Origin: Heritagella caecorum | GTDB lineage: Bacteria; Bacillota; Clostridia; Oscillospirales; Acutalibacteraceae | Assembly (NCBI GenBank): GCA_904419035.1 | Contig: CAJFQL010000025.1 | Location: forward strand, 1-32,028 | DNA length: 32,028 nt | Direction of reading: 5' to 3' | In this document: in pieces, positions 16,310-24,215 of the stretch | How the letters are laid out: every line of letters starts with the position of its first letter | Numbering within the stretch: the first letter of the stretch is position 1 | The notes under the pieces: generated by a model | What the model was told of the DNA's origin: nothing | The model's input: the letters and a program-made list of their open reading frames with translations, nothing else | Database searches by the model: none | Program-made: the position numbers and the translations under genes

Positions 16310-17491
16310 TCATGCCTGAATGCACCGGCATTCCAGGTAATACCGCTTTTCACAGGCTTCTCCCAGCGAAAAGCTTTTGCGTACAAATACCCCATTTTGT
16401 TCCACTGTGGCAAATACCGATCCGCGGTCAAATGTATCATACAGAATCGCTAACCGGTCAGGCGCCTCGAAAGCCAGCGCCCGGCATTCCTCTTTGCCGT
16501 GAATATATTCGATTTGCGCACCAGGGTGTTTTTGTAAAAAGGCGTCCAGTTTCGGCTGCAACTGCTGCAACGATGGCGGGTTTTCCGCCGAAAATCCCAG
16601 TTCCCGCTGCACATCTTCCGGGTTTACCCCATACAGCAAGCGGTGAATGGGCAAAAACGGCATAGCCGGATCATACAGGTTCACCACTTCTACCAGCGCG
16701 TACCGGGCCGGATCGGTTTCTCTTTCCTTGGGGGACAGATTCTTTTTCTTTTCTTCCCACCACAATTTGGCGGCTGCCAGACTGTGGTTGCCATCCCCCA
16801 CGGCAAACAGCAGCCCGTCGCGGCTGTTTGCCAGCAGCTCTTCCAATATGTCCGCGACCAGGGCCCAATCCTCCGGTTTTTGCACGCCGTACCCTGCCAG
16901 GTGACCGCCGCCCTGCATCAGCTCAAAATCATACAGCGCCGGCTGCCCGGCCACACATGCTTCCATCTGCTGCATGAGACGGTCGTCCCGGTCATCAATC
17001 AGCACCATCACATGGGGCATCTCCAAGGAAGCCCCCCGGCGGATGGCCGCCCGGGGCGGCAAGCGGTCGGGTACCGTCTGTTCCGTTGCCCGAATCAATG
17101 TTTTTTCCCCGGGGGTATAGCTGTATGCTTCCAAATCCAGCGCCATCATCAGCCCCCGGCGCACCCCCGACACCGTGCGCCGCCGCAGGTACAAAAAGCC
17201 TTCCGGACAAGCGCGCAAAACGCCATCGCGGCAATAGGTTTCCATCGTCTGCCACAGGGTTTCCTTTTTGGGGGCCGTGTCCTTTTGCAGCCACGCTTCC
17301 GGCAAGATCATGCGTAAAGCCGACGGGGCGTCGCCCACCTGTTTTTCGGTTTCGTCCCAGTAAGCCGGTTCGGCGGAATGCTGGTCGCAGGCGATCACCG
17401 CAAATTTTGTCAAATCCACTTCGGGTGCCGGCAATAAAATGGTGGGCACCTCCACCCCCAACCGGTGCAGGCGCTCTTTCACCGCCGTCAC
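16310..17491 (-). CDS. DUF1015 family protein in the serine operon
   Basis: A 393-residue soluble protein of the DUF1015 (PF06245) family. Visible marks: an N-terminal KFAVIACDQHSAEPAYW and the hallmark GDGNHSLAAAK near residue 230. The start is GTG at 17491, overlapping the serA stop by 4 nt (GTGA), so translation is coupled to serA. The function is not established. Its place behind serC and serA, with no phosphoserine phosphatase gene in the window, suggests a role in serine or phosphoserine metabolism. The DGNHS motif faintly recalls the DGHHR-type motif of ParB-fold serine kinases, which is only a guess. Confidence 0.88.
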   Translation of the reverse strand: MTAVKERLHRLGVEVPTILLPAPEVDLTKFAVIACDQHSAEPAYWDETEKQVGDAPSALRMILPEAWLQKDTAPKKETLWQTMETYCRDGVLRACPEGFLYLRRRTVSGVRRGLMMALDLEAYSYTPGEKTLIRATEQTVPDRLPPRAAIRRGASLEMPHVMVLIDDRDDRLMQQMEACVAGQPALYDFELMQGGGHLAGYGVQKPEDWALVADILEELLANSRDGLLFAVGDGNHSLAAAKLWWEEKKKNLSPKERETDPARYALVEVVNLYDPAMPFLPIHRLLYGVNPEDVQRELGFSAENPPSLQQLQPKLDAFLQKHPGAQIEYIHGKEECRALAFEAPDRLAILYDTFDRGSVFATVEQNGVFVRKSFSLGEACEKRYYLECRCIQA

Positions 17492-18660
17492 GGTAGCACC
17501 CGGATGCGCAGCACCCCATCAATTTGCTGTAATCTCGCAAGGGCTTCTTCGCCCGGTGCCGCCGACAGATCGAACATGGTGTATGCGTAGGCGCCCCGGC
17601 TCTTATTGATCATGTTCTCAATGTTCAGCCCTTCCGCCGCCAGCACGGCGGTCATCTGTCCCACCATGTTGGCCACGTTGCGGTTGATCACGGTGACCCG
17701 GCATCCCTCCGCCCGGGGCATGCTGCAAGCGGGCAGGTTCACCGAATGGGTAATATTGCCGTTTTGCAGGTAATCGTGAATTTCAGCCGCCGCCATCACG
17801 GCACAGTTTTCTTCCGATTCCGGCGTGGAAGCGCCCAAGTGGGGCATGACAATCACGCCGTCCTGCCCGGCAATAGTATCGTCGGCAAAATCGGTCACAT
17901 AATGGCGCAGTTTGCCGGTTTTCACGGCTGCCAGCACCGCTTCGTCGTCGATCAGCCCGCCCCGGGCAAAGTTCAGCAGCACCGCACCGTCTTTCATGGT
18001 AGCTACTACCTTTTCATTGACCATACCACGGGTCTGGTCGTTGAGCGGCAAATGCAGCGTGACATAATCGCACTCTTTAAATAGCGCGTCCAAGTCTGCC
18101 GTCAGTTTTACCGACCGGGAGAGCCGCAGCGCCCCTTCGACCGACAAAAACGGGTCGTACCCCATCACTTCCATGCCCAGCCCGTCGCTGGCCGCGTTGG
18201 ATACCAGTACACCGATGGCCCCCAGCCCGACAACACCCAATTTCTTGCCCAGCAGTTCCGGCCCCACAAACTGTTTTTTCGCCTTTTCCGCCAGTTTGCC
18301 AATGCCCGTTTCGCCGCGGGTGTGGGCGTCGCGCACCCATTCAGTGCCTTCGATCACCTTCCGGCAGGAAAGCAGCATACCGCACAACACCAGTTCTTTC
18401 ACGGCATTGGCATTCGCTCCAGGCGTATTAAACACCACAATGCCCTGTTCCGTGCACGCTTCCACCGGGATATTATTCACCCCGGCCCCGGCGCGGGCAA
18501 TGGCCAGCAGCGTCTGCGGAAAGGCGGTTTCGTGCAGATCCGCCGACCGCACCATCAGCGCGTCGTATGTTTCCTGGTCCGGGCCGACTTCGTACTGCGG
18601 CGCCTTAAGGGTCTGTTTGATCACGTCGGAAATATTGTTCATGGTTTTTACGGTGTACAT
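17488..18660 (-). CDS. serA: D-3-phosphoglycerate dehydrogenase
   Basis: The first step of serine synthesis: NAD-dependent oxidation of 3-phosphoglycerate to phosphohydroxypyruvate. Marks: Rossmann fold GLGAIGVLVSNAA, NFARGGLIDDEAV with the catalytic Arg, the catalytic His in MPHLGASTPESEENC, and a C-terminal ACT domain (about 320-390, RVTVINRNVANMVGQM). This is the short form (390 residues) without the extra ASB domain. AGGAGG lies about 9 nt before the ATG. It is 26 nt after serC and overlaps the DUF1015 gene. The ACT domain suggests possible serine feedback on top of the predicted attenuation. Confidence 0.95.
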   Translation of the reverse strand: MYTVKTMNNISDVIKQTLKAPQYEVGPDQETYDALMVRSADLHETAFPQTLLAIARAGAGVNNIPVEACTEQGIVVFNTPGANANAVKELVLCGMLLSCRKVIEGTEWVRDAHTRGETGIGKLAEKAKKQFVGPELLGKKLGVVGLGAIGVLVSNAASDGLGMEVMGYDPFLSVEGALRLSRSVKLTADLDALFKECDYVTLHLPLNDQTRGMVNEKVVATMKDGAVLLNFARGGLIDDEAVLAAVKTGKLRHYVTDFADDTIAGQDGVIVMPHLGASTPESEENCAVMAAAEIHDYLQNGNITHSVNLPACSMPRAEGCRVTVINRNVANMVGQMTAVLAAEGLNIENMINKSRGAYAYTMFDLSAAPGEEALARLQQIDGVLRIRVLP

Positions 18661-18686
18661 GGCTCTGTTCCTCCTGTCTGTGGGCG

Positions 18687-19775
18687 TTAATCCCGCTGCC
18701 CCGCTTCAAAATCTTTCATGCACTGTACCAGTTTTTCCACGCCTTCGATGGGCATAGCGTTGTAAATGGAAGCCCGGCAACCGCCCACGCTGCGGTGCCC
18801 TTTGATGTTGATCATGCCGCGTTCGGTGGCCATACGGATAAATGCCGCCGTCATATCGTCATCCGGCAGGGTAAACGTCACATTCATAATCGAACGGTCT
18901 TTTTTATCCGCCACCGGATGGAACACCTTGGAATCATCCAGGTAGTCATAGAGGAGCCCCGCTTTTTTCGTATTGATTTTTTCCAGGGCCGCTACGCCTC
19001 CCTGCTGTTCGACCCACTGGAACACCAGCCCCGCCATGTAAATGGCAAAACACGGGGGCGTATTGTACATGGAACCTTTGTCGGCCATGACTTTATAGCG
19101 CAGCATGGTGGGGATGATCGGGTCCAGGTCATCGGTGAGTTTGTCTTTCTTCACAATGACCACCGTCAGCCCCGCAATGCCCATATTTTTCTGGGCGCCG
19201 GCGTAAATCAGATCAAATTTCGAAACGTCGAATTCCTTGCCCAAAATCACCGACGACAAATCGCACACCAGCGGAACGTTACCGGTTTCGGGCAGGGTGT
19301 TAAAGGTCGTACCATAAATGGTGTTGTTCCCCGTAATATGCAGGTACGCGGCATCCTGCGGAATCATATCGGCGGTAATATCCGGAATGCGGGTAAAGCC
19401 GTTTTCTTTTCCGTTGACCACCGCCACGGCATTGCCCCACCGCTTGCCTTCTTCAAACGCCTTTTTAGCAAACTGGCCGGTCACGGCATACGCCGTCGTT
19501 TGGCCCCGTTTTGCCAGGTTCATGGGCACCATGGAAAACTGCAGCGACGCGCCGCCCTGCAAAAACAGGACTTCGTACTCATCGGGAATCTGCATAATCC
19601 GCCGCAGCGTGGCCTGGGCCGTGTCGATAATGGCCTGGTACGGCTTGCTGCGGTGGCTCATTTCCATCACCGAGCAACCGGCGCCGGAATAATTGACCAA
19701 ATCCCGCTGGGCCTGCTCCAACACGGGTAAGGGCAACTGCGAAGGGCCTGCCGAAAAATTATACACACGTTCCAT
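18687..19775 (-). CDS. serC: Phosphoserine aminotransferase
   Basis: A PLP enzyme converting 3-phosphohydroxypyruvate and glutamate to phosphoserine. Marks: N-terminal YNFSAGPSQLPLPVL, GAGCSVMEMSHRSK, FLQGGASLQFSMVPMN, PLP lysine Lys196 in YAGAQKNMG, and C-terminal GHRSVGGCRASIYNAM. The 362 residues match SerC. It is the first gene of serC-serA-DUF1015, preceded by a 315-nt leader with an attenuator-type terminator ending about 30 nt before the ATG. Confidence 0.96.
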   Translation of the reverse strand: MERVYNFSAGPSQLPLPVLEQAQRDLVNYSGAGCSVMEMSHRSKPYQAIIDTAQATLRRIMQIPDEYEVLFLQGGASLQFSMVPMNLAKRGQTTAYAVTGQFAKKAFEEGKRWGNAVAVVNGKENGFTRIPDITADMIPQDAAYLHITGNNTIYGTTFNTLPETGNVPLVCDLSSVILGKEFDVSKFDLIYAGAQKNMGIAGLTVVIVKKDKLTDDLDPIIPTMLRYKVMADKGSMYNTPPCFAIYMAGLVFQWVEQQGGVAALEKINTKKAGLLYDYLDDSKVFHPVADKKDRSIMNVTFTLPDDDMTAAFIRMATERGMINIKGHRSVGGCRASIYNAMPIEGVEKLVQCMKDFEAGQRD

Positions 19776-19805
19776 GGTTCATACCTCCAACCAAAAATTT
19801 CAAAA

Positions 19806-19854
19806 AGAATAAAAAAGCAGAAAGCACGGGAACTTTTTCCCACTGCTTTCTGCT
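19806..19854 (-). terminator. Attenuator terminator in the serC leader
   Basis: Minus strand AGCAGAAAGCA (19844-19854) pairs with TGCTTTCTGCT (19816-19826). An inner GGGAA/TTCCC stem and a run of six Ts follow. It lies between the promoter and serC, so it must be bypassed for expression. Confidence 0.9.
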
Positions 19855-19934
19855 AGCTTCCACCTGTTCAAACGGTGCCGGATTACCGGCTCCCCTTCGA
19901 AAGAACCTTGCCCTGCCCCGTCTTTATTTCGGGG

Positions 19935-20057
19935 TTATACCGGGCTCTCTTTTCTTTCTGTACCGGGTTTGCAAGCATGCCAAAAAGCAGCCTTCTTCTG
20001 TGATGAAGAAACTGTACACCATGAACACGATGACATTTTGCCGTGCAAACCGGTCAT
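19935..20057 (-). CDS. Serine/cysteine-rich leader peptide of the serCA operon
   Basis: A 40-residue reading frame starting at the ATG at 20057 with AAAGGAAGG 9 nt upstream. An in-frame ATG at 20096 with AAGGGA 9 nt upstream would give 53 residues. Residues 9-19 read SSCSWCTVSSS: six Ser, two Cys, one Trp and one Thr. The peptide has no hydrophobic or domain character otherwise and ends before the terminator, as in classical attenuation leaders. Cys and Trp are made from serine, so the whole cluster would report serine supply. It is too short for usual gene calling. Translation is inferred from the ribosome sites and layout. Confidence 0.65.
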   Translation of the reverse strand: MTGLHGKMSSCSWCTVSSSQKKAAFWHACKPGTERKESPV

Positions 20058-20126
20058 GTTAAAAAACCTTCCTTTACCCACATAACGCGAGAACATTTTG
20101 CAAGTTCCCTTCGTTGTTTATTCATG

Positions 20127-20155
20127 ATTATACGCGCCGCCCTCCGGTTTGTCAA
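20127..20155 (-). promoter_or_regulatory. Consensus promoter of the serine operon
   Basis: Minus strand TTGACA (20150-20155), 17-nt spacer, TATAAT (20127-20132): both hexamers are perfect. Such a strong promoter fits control by termination rather than initiation. Confidence 0.9.
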
Positions 20156-20299
20156 GGAAGAATTCAGTATTTTATCAAAATAAAGCAAAAAAGCCATCCA
20201 TATTTCATCCCATTTCTTCCCTAATTCGTCTACTCTTATCCTTTTACCTTTATTTTTCCCATGCAGAATATCCCCTCTTTTCTTTCATTTTCTTTTTAT

Positions 20300-20328
20300 T
20301 TGTCACAGCGCCCGAAAAAAGGTATAAT
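20300..20328 (+). promoter_or_regulatory. Promoter of the GatB/YqeY gene
   Basis: TTGTCA (20300-20305), 17-nt spacer, TATAAT (20323-20328); about 57 nt before the chosen ATG. Confidence 0.8.
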
Positions 20329-20384
20329 AAAAAATAGACTGGTATGTTCCGGCCTTTTACTTTATGCCGAAAGGGAGTTCATCT

Positions 20385-20831
20385 ATGTCAAAAATCGATA
20401 CCGTACGGGCTGCGATGATGCAGGCCATGAAAGAAAAGAATAAACCGCGCAAAGATGCGCTGTCCAGCCTTCTGGCGGCTCTGAAAGCCAAAGCCATCGA
20501 TAAGCGCGCCGACCTGACGGAAGAGGAAGAAAATGCCGTTGTCCGCCGGGAAATCAAGCAACTGCGGGAAACCATGGAAAGTGCACCGGAAGGCCGCAGT
20601 GATATTCGCGAAGAATGCCAGACCCGCATCGCCGTGTATGAGGAATTTGTGCCCCGCCAGATGAGCGAAGAAGAAGTGGCGGCCGTCATCGACACGGTAC
20701 TGCAGGAACTGGGGCTCGCGGCCCCCACCGCCAAAGACAAGGGCCTGATTATGAAGAACCTGATGCCCCGGGTCAAGGGCAAAGCCGACGGCGGTATGGT
20801 CAACCGTCTTGTGGCTGCCCGGCTTTCCTAA
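20385..20831 (+). CDS. GatB/YqeY domain protein
   Basis: A 148-residue soluble helical protein of the YqeY family, related to the tail domain of GatB of the tRNA-dependent amidotransferase. Marks: AMMQAMKEKNKPRKDALSSL, ADLTEEEENAVVRREIKQ, YEEFVPRQMSEEEV, and a C-terminal KGKADGGMVNRLV. The ATG at 20385 is chosen because AAAGGGAG lies 7 nt upstream; an ATG at 20364 has no ribosome site. YqeY proteins may bind tRNA or adjust aminoacylation, but the exact role is not settled. It stands alone with its own promoter and terminator. Confidence 0.92.
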   Translation: MSKIDTVRAAMMQAMKEKNKPRKDALSSLLAALKAKAIDKRADLTEEEENAVVRREIKQLRETMESAPEGRSDIREECQTRIAVYEEFVPRQMSEEEVAAVIDTVLQELGLAAPTAKDKGLIMKNLMPRVKGKADGGMVNRLVAARLS

Positions 20832-20850
20832 TCCATTCACCCAAAACGAG

Positions 20851-20883
20851 AAAAGAGCAGGGAAAACTCCCTGCTCTTTTTTT
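20851..20883. terminator. Bidirectional terminator, yqeY-like and glycosyltransferase genes
   Basis: Perfect 13-bp arms (20851-20863 and 20868-20880) with a 4-nt loop and T-runs both ways. The distal end overlaps the stop codon of the minus-strand glycosyltransferase. Confidence 0.93.
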
Positions 20884-23800
20884 ATCCGCCAAAGAACCAG
20901 CCGGGCAGCCATTGCAGCCAGTGAATATACGAAGAGCTAACTGGCACCCCGGTAATCACCGGCCAGAACAGGATCACAAACCCCACACTTATGATACACA
21001 GCCCTGTAATTATGCCATCCCCCAGCGTCACTTTCTGCCAAAAGCGGTGGGGCGAACGCGGGAACAAAAGACGGCACGGCTTTTTGCCCGCTGTTTCAAA
21101 AGTCTTCGTGTACCAAAAGGCTACCGCCATAGCCAAAAACGGCACACAGGGGAAATAGTGGTACAAAAACGTCAGCCGCGACACCAGCATCCACGGCACA
21201 TAGCAGGCTCCATATCCAACCAGGATAAAGCAAGCTACCCCCCGGCGGCGGCGCACCGCCCGCACCAGGGTATACAATAAAGCCGCCAAGCCGCCCCACC
21301 ACAAGAGGGGTGATCCCATCCCGGCAATGGTACATAACGTGCCTTCCTGCCCGCCGGGATTATAGGTCACATGGTACCACACAGGCCGTTCCATCAGCGG
21401 CCATTGCCACCACGAAGAGGAAAAGGCATGGGTGGCCTGCAGGGAACTGTGGTAGTCATACATGCTGGTCTGGTAGCCCCAAAAATCCCCCAAGCTGTGC
21501 CCCGGTAAACAAAGCTGCGGCAAAAAGGCCAATCCATAGCACAACATGGGCAGGAAAACAAAGCAACCAAAACATCCTGTAATCAGCCGCACCGTCTGAC
21601 GTGTGAGATAACTTCGCTGCCAGTTTTGTCCCAAATTCCGCCGGCACGAAAGGATGCGCCAGAAGAACAGTACCGCCAGTCCTACGGCTCCGTACAGGGT
21701 ATTCCACTTGGCAGCAGCCCCCAGCCCGACCCCCAGCCCGGAAACAGCCAGCGGCCGCAACAGGCGGCTAACCGGCATGCGCAATAGGTCTTTCTGCAAA
21801 AAGCACAGCATGCCATCAAACATAACCAGAGTGAAAAACACCGCGTAGGTATCAATGGTCGCCATGCGGGTCTGGGTGATATGCATAAAGTCGAAGGCAA
21901 ATAGGAACGTGGCTAAAAAGGCCCCGCCGCTGGAACGGGTCAGCCGCTTTGTCATGTGATAAAGTAGCGGCAGCATTCCTACACCAAACAGCGCCCCCAT
22001 AAACCGCCATCCAAAGGGATTCATACCGAACCACATAATGCCTATGGCCATGATCCACTTACCCAGCGGCGGGTGGGTATTTTCATACGGTTCCGCCCCC
22101 AGTAGGTACTCATACGCCGAACGGGCATGGTAGATTTCATCAAAATACATGGAATCGTACCAGGTGGGATTTTCCGGCACCTCACTCGCTTCGTCGTGCA
22201 GCGCCTCTGATGTTTCACCGCTGCGTTCCACGGTGTAGGGCACATACTTTCCCTGTTCATCAAAGAAAGCCATTTCGGCTAGTACCGCCGGCGCATGACC
22301 AGACGTCAATTTTACGTACGAAAAAGAACCGTTATAGGGTATTTCCTGCCAGGTATACACGGCGTCCCCGGTCAATGGGACTTCCTCTCCCCAGGAAAGC
22401 CCGTCGACCGACACCGAAATCGTACAGTCTACCCCGGTTACCGAGGATTCACCCACCACCGGTACCGTAAGTCCCGGCAGATAGCGCAGGGTATCCGCCG
22501 GGGCATCCAGGCGCAGCACCACCACTTCGCCCTGCTGCGGCGTCCAACAGGTAACGGGCATCGAGGTACTACCCAAATTCCAAAACGCCACTACCGCATA
22601 GACCAAGGTCACAAGGAGCATCAAACCCCAGTCCTTTTTCTTCAAGCGGGGTTCTTCCCGCTCAAAGAACCAGCTGTCCTCAGAAACCGGTTTCTGCACC
22701 ATACCCGTCATCCGATGCCCCCGTACAAACAAATCGACACATAGGAAAACTTGCCCGATAAACAGCAACACCTGCAGAACAGAAAGCCCCACAATGATGG
22801 GGGAAAACGGCTCCACATAGATATTCTGGTATGCCAGCACAAACCACACGTTGGCGCCATGCACCCCAGCCATGAGCAAAAAATGAGCCCATTGCCGCCG
22901 GTCACCGGTCACGACACAGCTCATCAGCCACAAAAGCAGCGCCGGGAACAGGTACCGTTCGTGCATCATAATGGAAAATGTGAAGACCCCCGAAAAAATC
23001 AGGGAAGCCACTCCAAACAGCGCTTCGGAGCTTTTGGCACGGCGATACATCAGCCATCCACCGGCGGTCATCACCAGCGCCGGCCCATAGGATAGCGCCG
23101 TTCTCACCCAACCGGCCAGCCCGTCCAAGGACTGCCAGTTGAGCCCCAACATACCATACAGATTAAAGGCATTGACGGTATAGTAGGCGTAGTTATTCAC
23201 GGTTTCGACGTACTGAGCCAGCAAGGTACCGTAGTCGAGCCCCCGCACAAAAGAAAATGCCAGCAAGAGTAGGGCCCCCATGGCCCCCAGGAACCCTAGG
23301 CCTAGCCCTTTCAGGCTCCTCTTTTTAGCCACAAAGAAGAGGAACACCGGTAATAAAAAAATCTGCTGGGGTTTTAAAAGCAGCGCCACACCGTACACGG
23401 CCCCGCACAGTAGGTACTTTTCATCCAGCAGCAGTAATAAAGCCCATATACCCACCAATAGGCAGAAGCCGTCTACTTGCCCCCACACGGCGGAATTCAG
23501 CCATATAGCCGGACAAAACAGATACAGAGCCATAAAAAATAACCCTGCTTTTTCCCCCTGGCGCGGTACCACCCAGCGATAGAGCAGCCACCCCGTGACC
23601 AAATCGGCCACGATGGAAGGAAGCTTAATCATCAGGGTATATAGGGTGCTTTCCGCTGCCAATCCAAAAATAGACCGCAGCCAATCCAAAGCTACCAGCA
23701 CATACAAATACCCCGGCGGATAATCGAGGAACAGATTTTCATCGTAGTATACATTACTTAGCCCCTGGCTACGCACAATGCTGCCCCACGCCTTAAAAGT

Positions 23801-23983
23801 GTTGACATCGGTCTCAAACCCGGTGATACATAGCGCCAAAATGATCCGGAATAGAAAGGCTCCACCCAAAATCACCAAAAGCCCCAAGGCTTTTCGTTTC
23901 ACGGACTGATTTTGTGAAAACAGCCGTTTCCCTATCGGATATCCCACCAGCACAAAGACCACCGTCAGCAAAAATCCAGTCAT
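20882..23983 (-). CDS. Two-module GT-C membrane glycosyltransferase (PMT-like C-terminus)
   Basis: A 1033-residue polytopic membrane protein. The N-terminal module (about 1-430) is a GT-C polyprenyl-phosphate-sugar transferase (ETDVNTFKAW near residue 57, NLFLDYPPGYLYVL). A middle extracytoplasmic stretch (about 480-600) resembles a discoidin-like beta domain (TISVSVDGLSWGEEVPLTGD, YVKLTSG). The C-terminal module (from about 610) is PMT/family 39: MYFDEIYHARSAYEYLLG, ENTHPPLGKWIMAIG, RMATIDTYAVFF. The start is the ATG at 23983, preceded by AAAAGGAG at 5 nt. An ATG at 24049 is in frame but lacks a ribosome site and follows a terminator-like hairpin. It probably moves sugars from a lipid carrier to a surface glycan or protein. 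The acceptor is unknown. Confidence 0.88.
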   Translation of the reverse strand: MTGFLLTVVFVLVGYPIGKRLFSQNQSVKRKALGLLVILGGAFLFRIILALCITGFETDVNTFKAWGSIVRSQGLSNVYYDENLFLDYPPGYLYVLVALDWLRSIFGLAAESTLYTLMIKLPSIVADLVTGWLLYRWVVPRQGEKAGLFFMALYLFCPAIWLNSAVWGQVDGFCLLVGIWALLLLLDEKYLLCGAVYGVALLLKPQQIFLLPVFLFFVAKKRSLKGLGLGFLGAMGALLLLAFSFVRGLDYGTLLAQYVETVNNYAYYTVNAFNLYGMLGLNWQSLDGLAGWVRTALSYGPALVMTAGGWLMYRRAKSSEALFGVASLIFSGVFTFSIMMHERYLFPALLLWLMSCVVTGDRRQWAHFLLMAGVHGANVWFVLAYQNIYVEPFSPIIVGLSVLQVLLFIGQVFLCVDLFVRGHRMTGMVQKPVSEDSWFFEREEPRLKKKDWGLMLLVTLVYAVVAFWNLGSTSMPVTCWTPQQGEVVVLRLDAPADTLRYLPGLTVPVVGESSVTGVDCTISVSVDGLSWGEEVPLTGDAVYTWQEIPYNGSFSYVKLTSGHAPAVLAEMAFFDEQGKYVPYTVERSGETSEALHDEASEVPENPTWYDSMYFDEIYHARSAYEYLLGAEPYENTHPPLGKWIMAIGIMWFGMNPFGWRFMGALFGVGMLPLLYHMTKRLTRSSGGAFLATFLFAFDFMHITQTRMATIDTYAVFFTLVMFDGMLCFLQKDLLRMPVSRLLRPLAVSGLGVGLGAAAKWNTLYGAVGLAVLFFWRILSCRRNLGQNWQRSYLTRQTVRLITGCFGCFVFLPMLCYGLAFLPQLCLPGHSLGDFWGYQTSMYDYHSSLQATHAFSSSWWQWPLMERPVWYHVTYNPGGQEGTLCTIAGMGSPLLWWGGLAALLYTLVRAVRRRRGVACFILVGYGACYVPWMLVSRLTFLYHYFPCVPFLAMAVAFWYTKTFETAGKKPCRLLFPRSPHRFWQKVTLGDGIITGLCIISVGFVILFWPVITGVPVSSSYIHWLQWLPGWFFGG

Positions 23984-24050
23984 AATCGCTCCTTTTTCTA
24001 CAAGGCCCCGCATAGCCTTGTTTTCTCGCTTTCTTTTTCCTTTTTTCATG

Positions 24051-24092
24051 AAAAAAGAAGAATTTCCCCTGTTCTTTTAGCAGGATTTCTTC
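24051..24092 (-). terminator. Terminator-like hairpin in the glycosyltransferase leader
   Basis: Minus strand GAAGAA (24087-24092) pairs with TTCTTC (24057-24062), with a further CCTG/CAGG pairing inside, followed by six Ts (24051-24056). It starts within a few nt of the predicted transcript start and lies before the gene start. The stem is imperfect. Confidence 0.4.
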
Positions 24093-24102
24093 TATAATAG
24101 CC

Positions 24103-24131
24103 ATAGTAGGGCAAATCCCCCTGATTGTCAA
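24103..24131 (-). promoter_or_regulatory. Promoter of the glycosyltransferase gene
   Basis: Minus strand TTGACA (24126-24131), 17-nt spacer, TACTAT (24103-24108, 4 of 6). Confidence 0.6.
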
Positions 24132-24215
24132 GTTGCGAATCCGGCAAATTCCAGGGGTATGGGCTCTAGCCTATCCGTATGGGGATGGGCATTTCGATGA
24201 AAGGAGTTCCTCTCC

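Larger units (their letters stand above)
19806..20126 (-). promoter_or_regulatory. Structured serC leader, candidate serine attenuator
   Basis: About 315 nt of leader RNA with four recognisable parts. (1) The leader reading frame at 19935-20057. (2) Region 2, CTGCTTTTTG (19981-19990), which can pair over 10 bp (one G-U) with CAGAAAGCAG of the terminator 5' arm (19843-19852). (3) A long-range helix between 20044-20054 (ACCGGTTTGCA) and 19962-19973 (TGCAAACCCGGT), 11 bp with one bulge. (4) Smaller stems GCCC/GGGC, CCCCG/CGGGG and GCCGG/CCGGC between 19878 and 19950. Region 2 pairing is exclusive with the terminator. No T-box consensus or known riboswitch core was found. The remaining stretch to the divergent promoter at 20300 (20156-20299) is AT-rich with nothing else recognisable. 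Confidence 0.65.

Noticed and set aside
19874..19897. Cobalamin riboswitch core (GGAGCCGGTAATCCGGCACC)
   Set aside because: It is a simple GCCGG/CCGGC hairpin; the B12 box and flanking conserved segments are absent.
19776..20126. T-box leader for serine upstream of serC
   Set aside because: The stretch GAACAGGTGGAAGC near the terminator resembles part of a T-box, but the ACCGCG half is missing. The bulge would read TGGA, which does not fit tRNA-Ser, and no stem I signature was seen.
23984..24049. Extra 22 N-terminal residues on the glycosyltransferase
   Set aside because: No ribosome site precedes the ATG at 24049, which directly follows a terminator-like T-run. The ATG at 23983 has AAAAGGAG.
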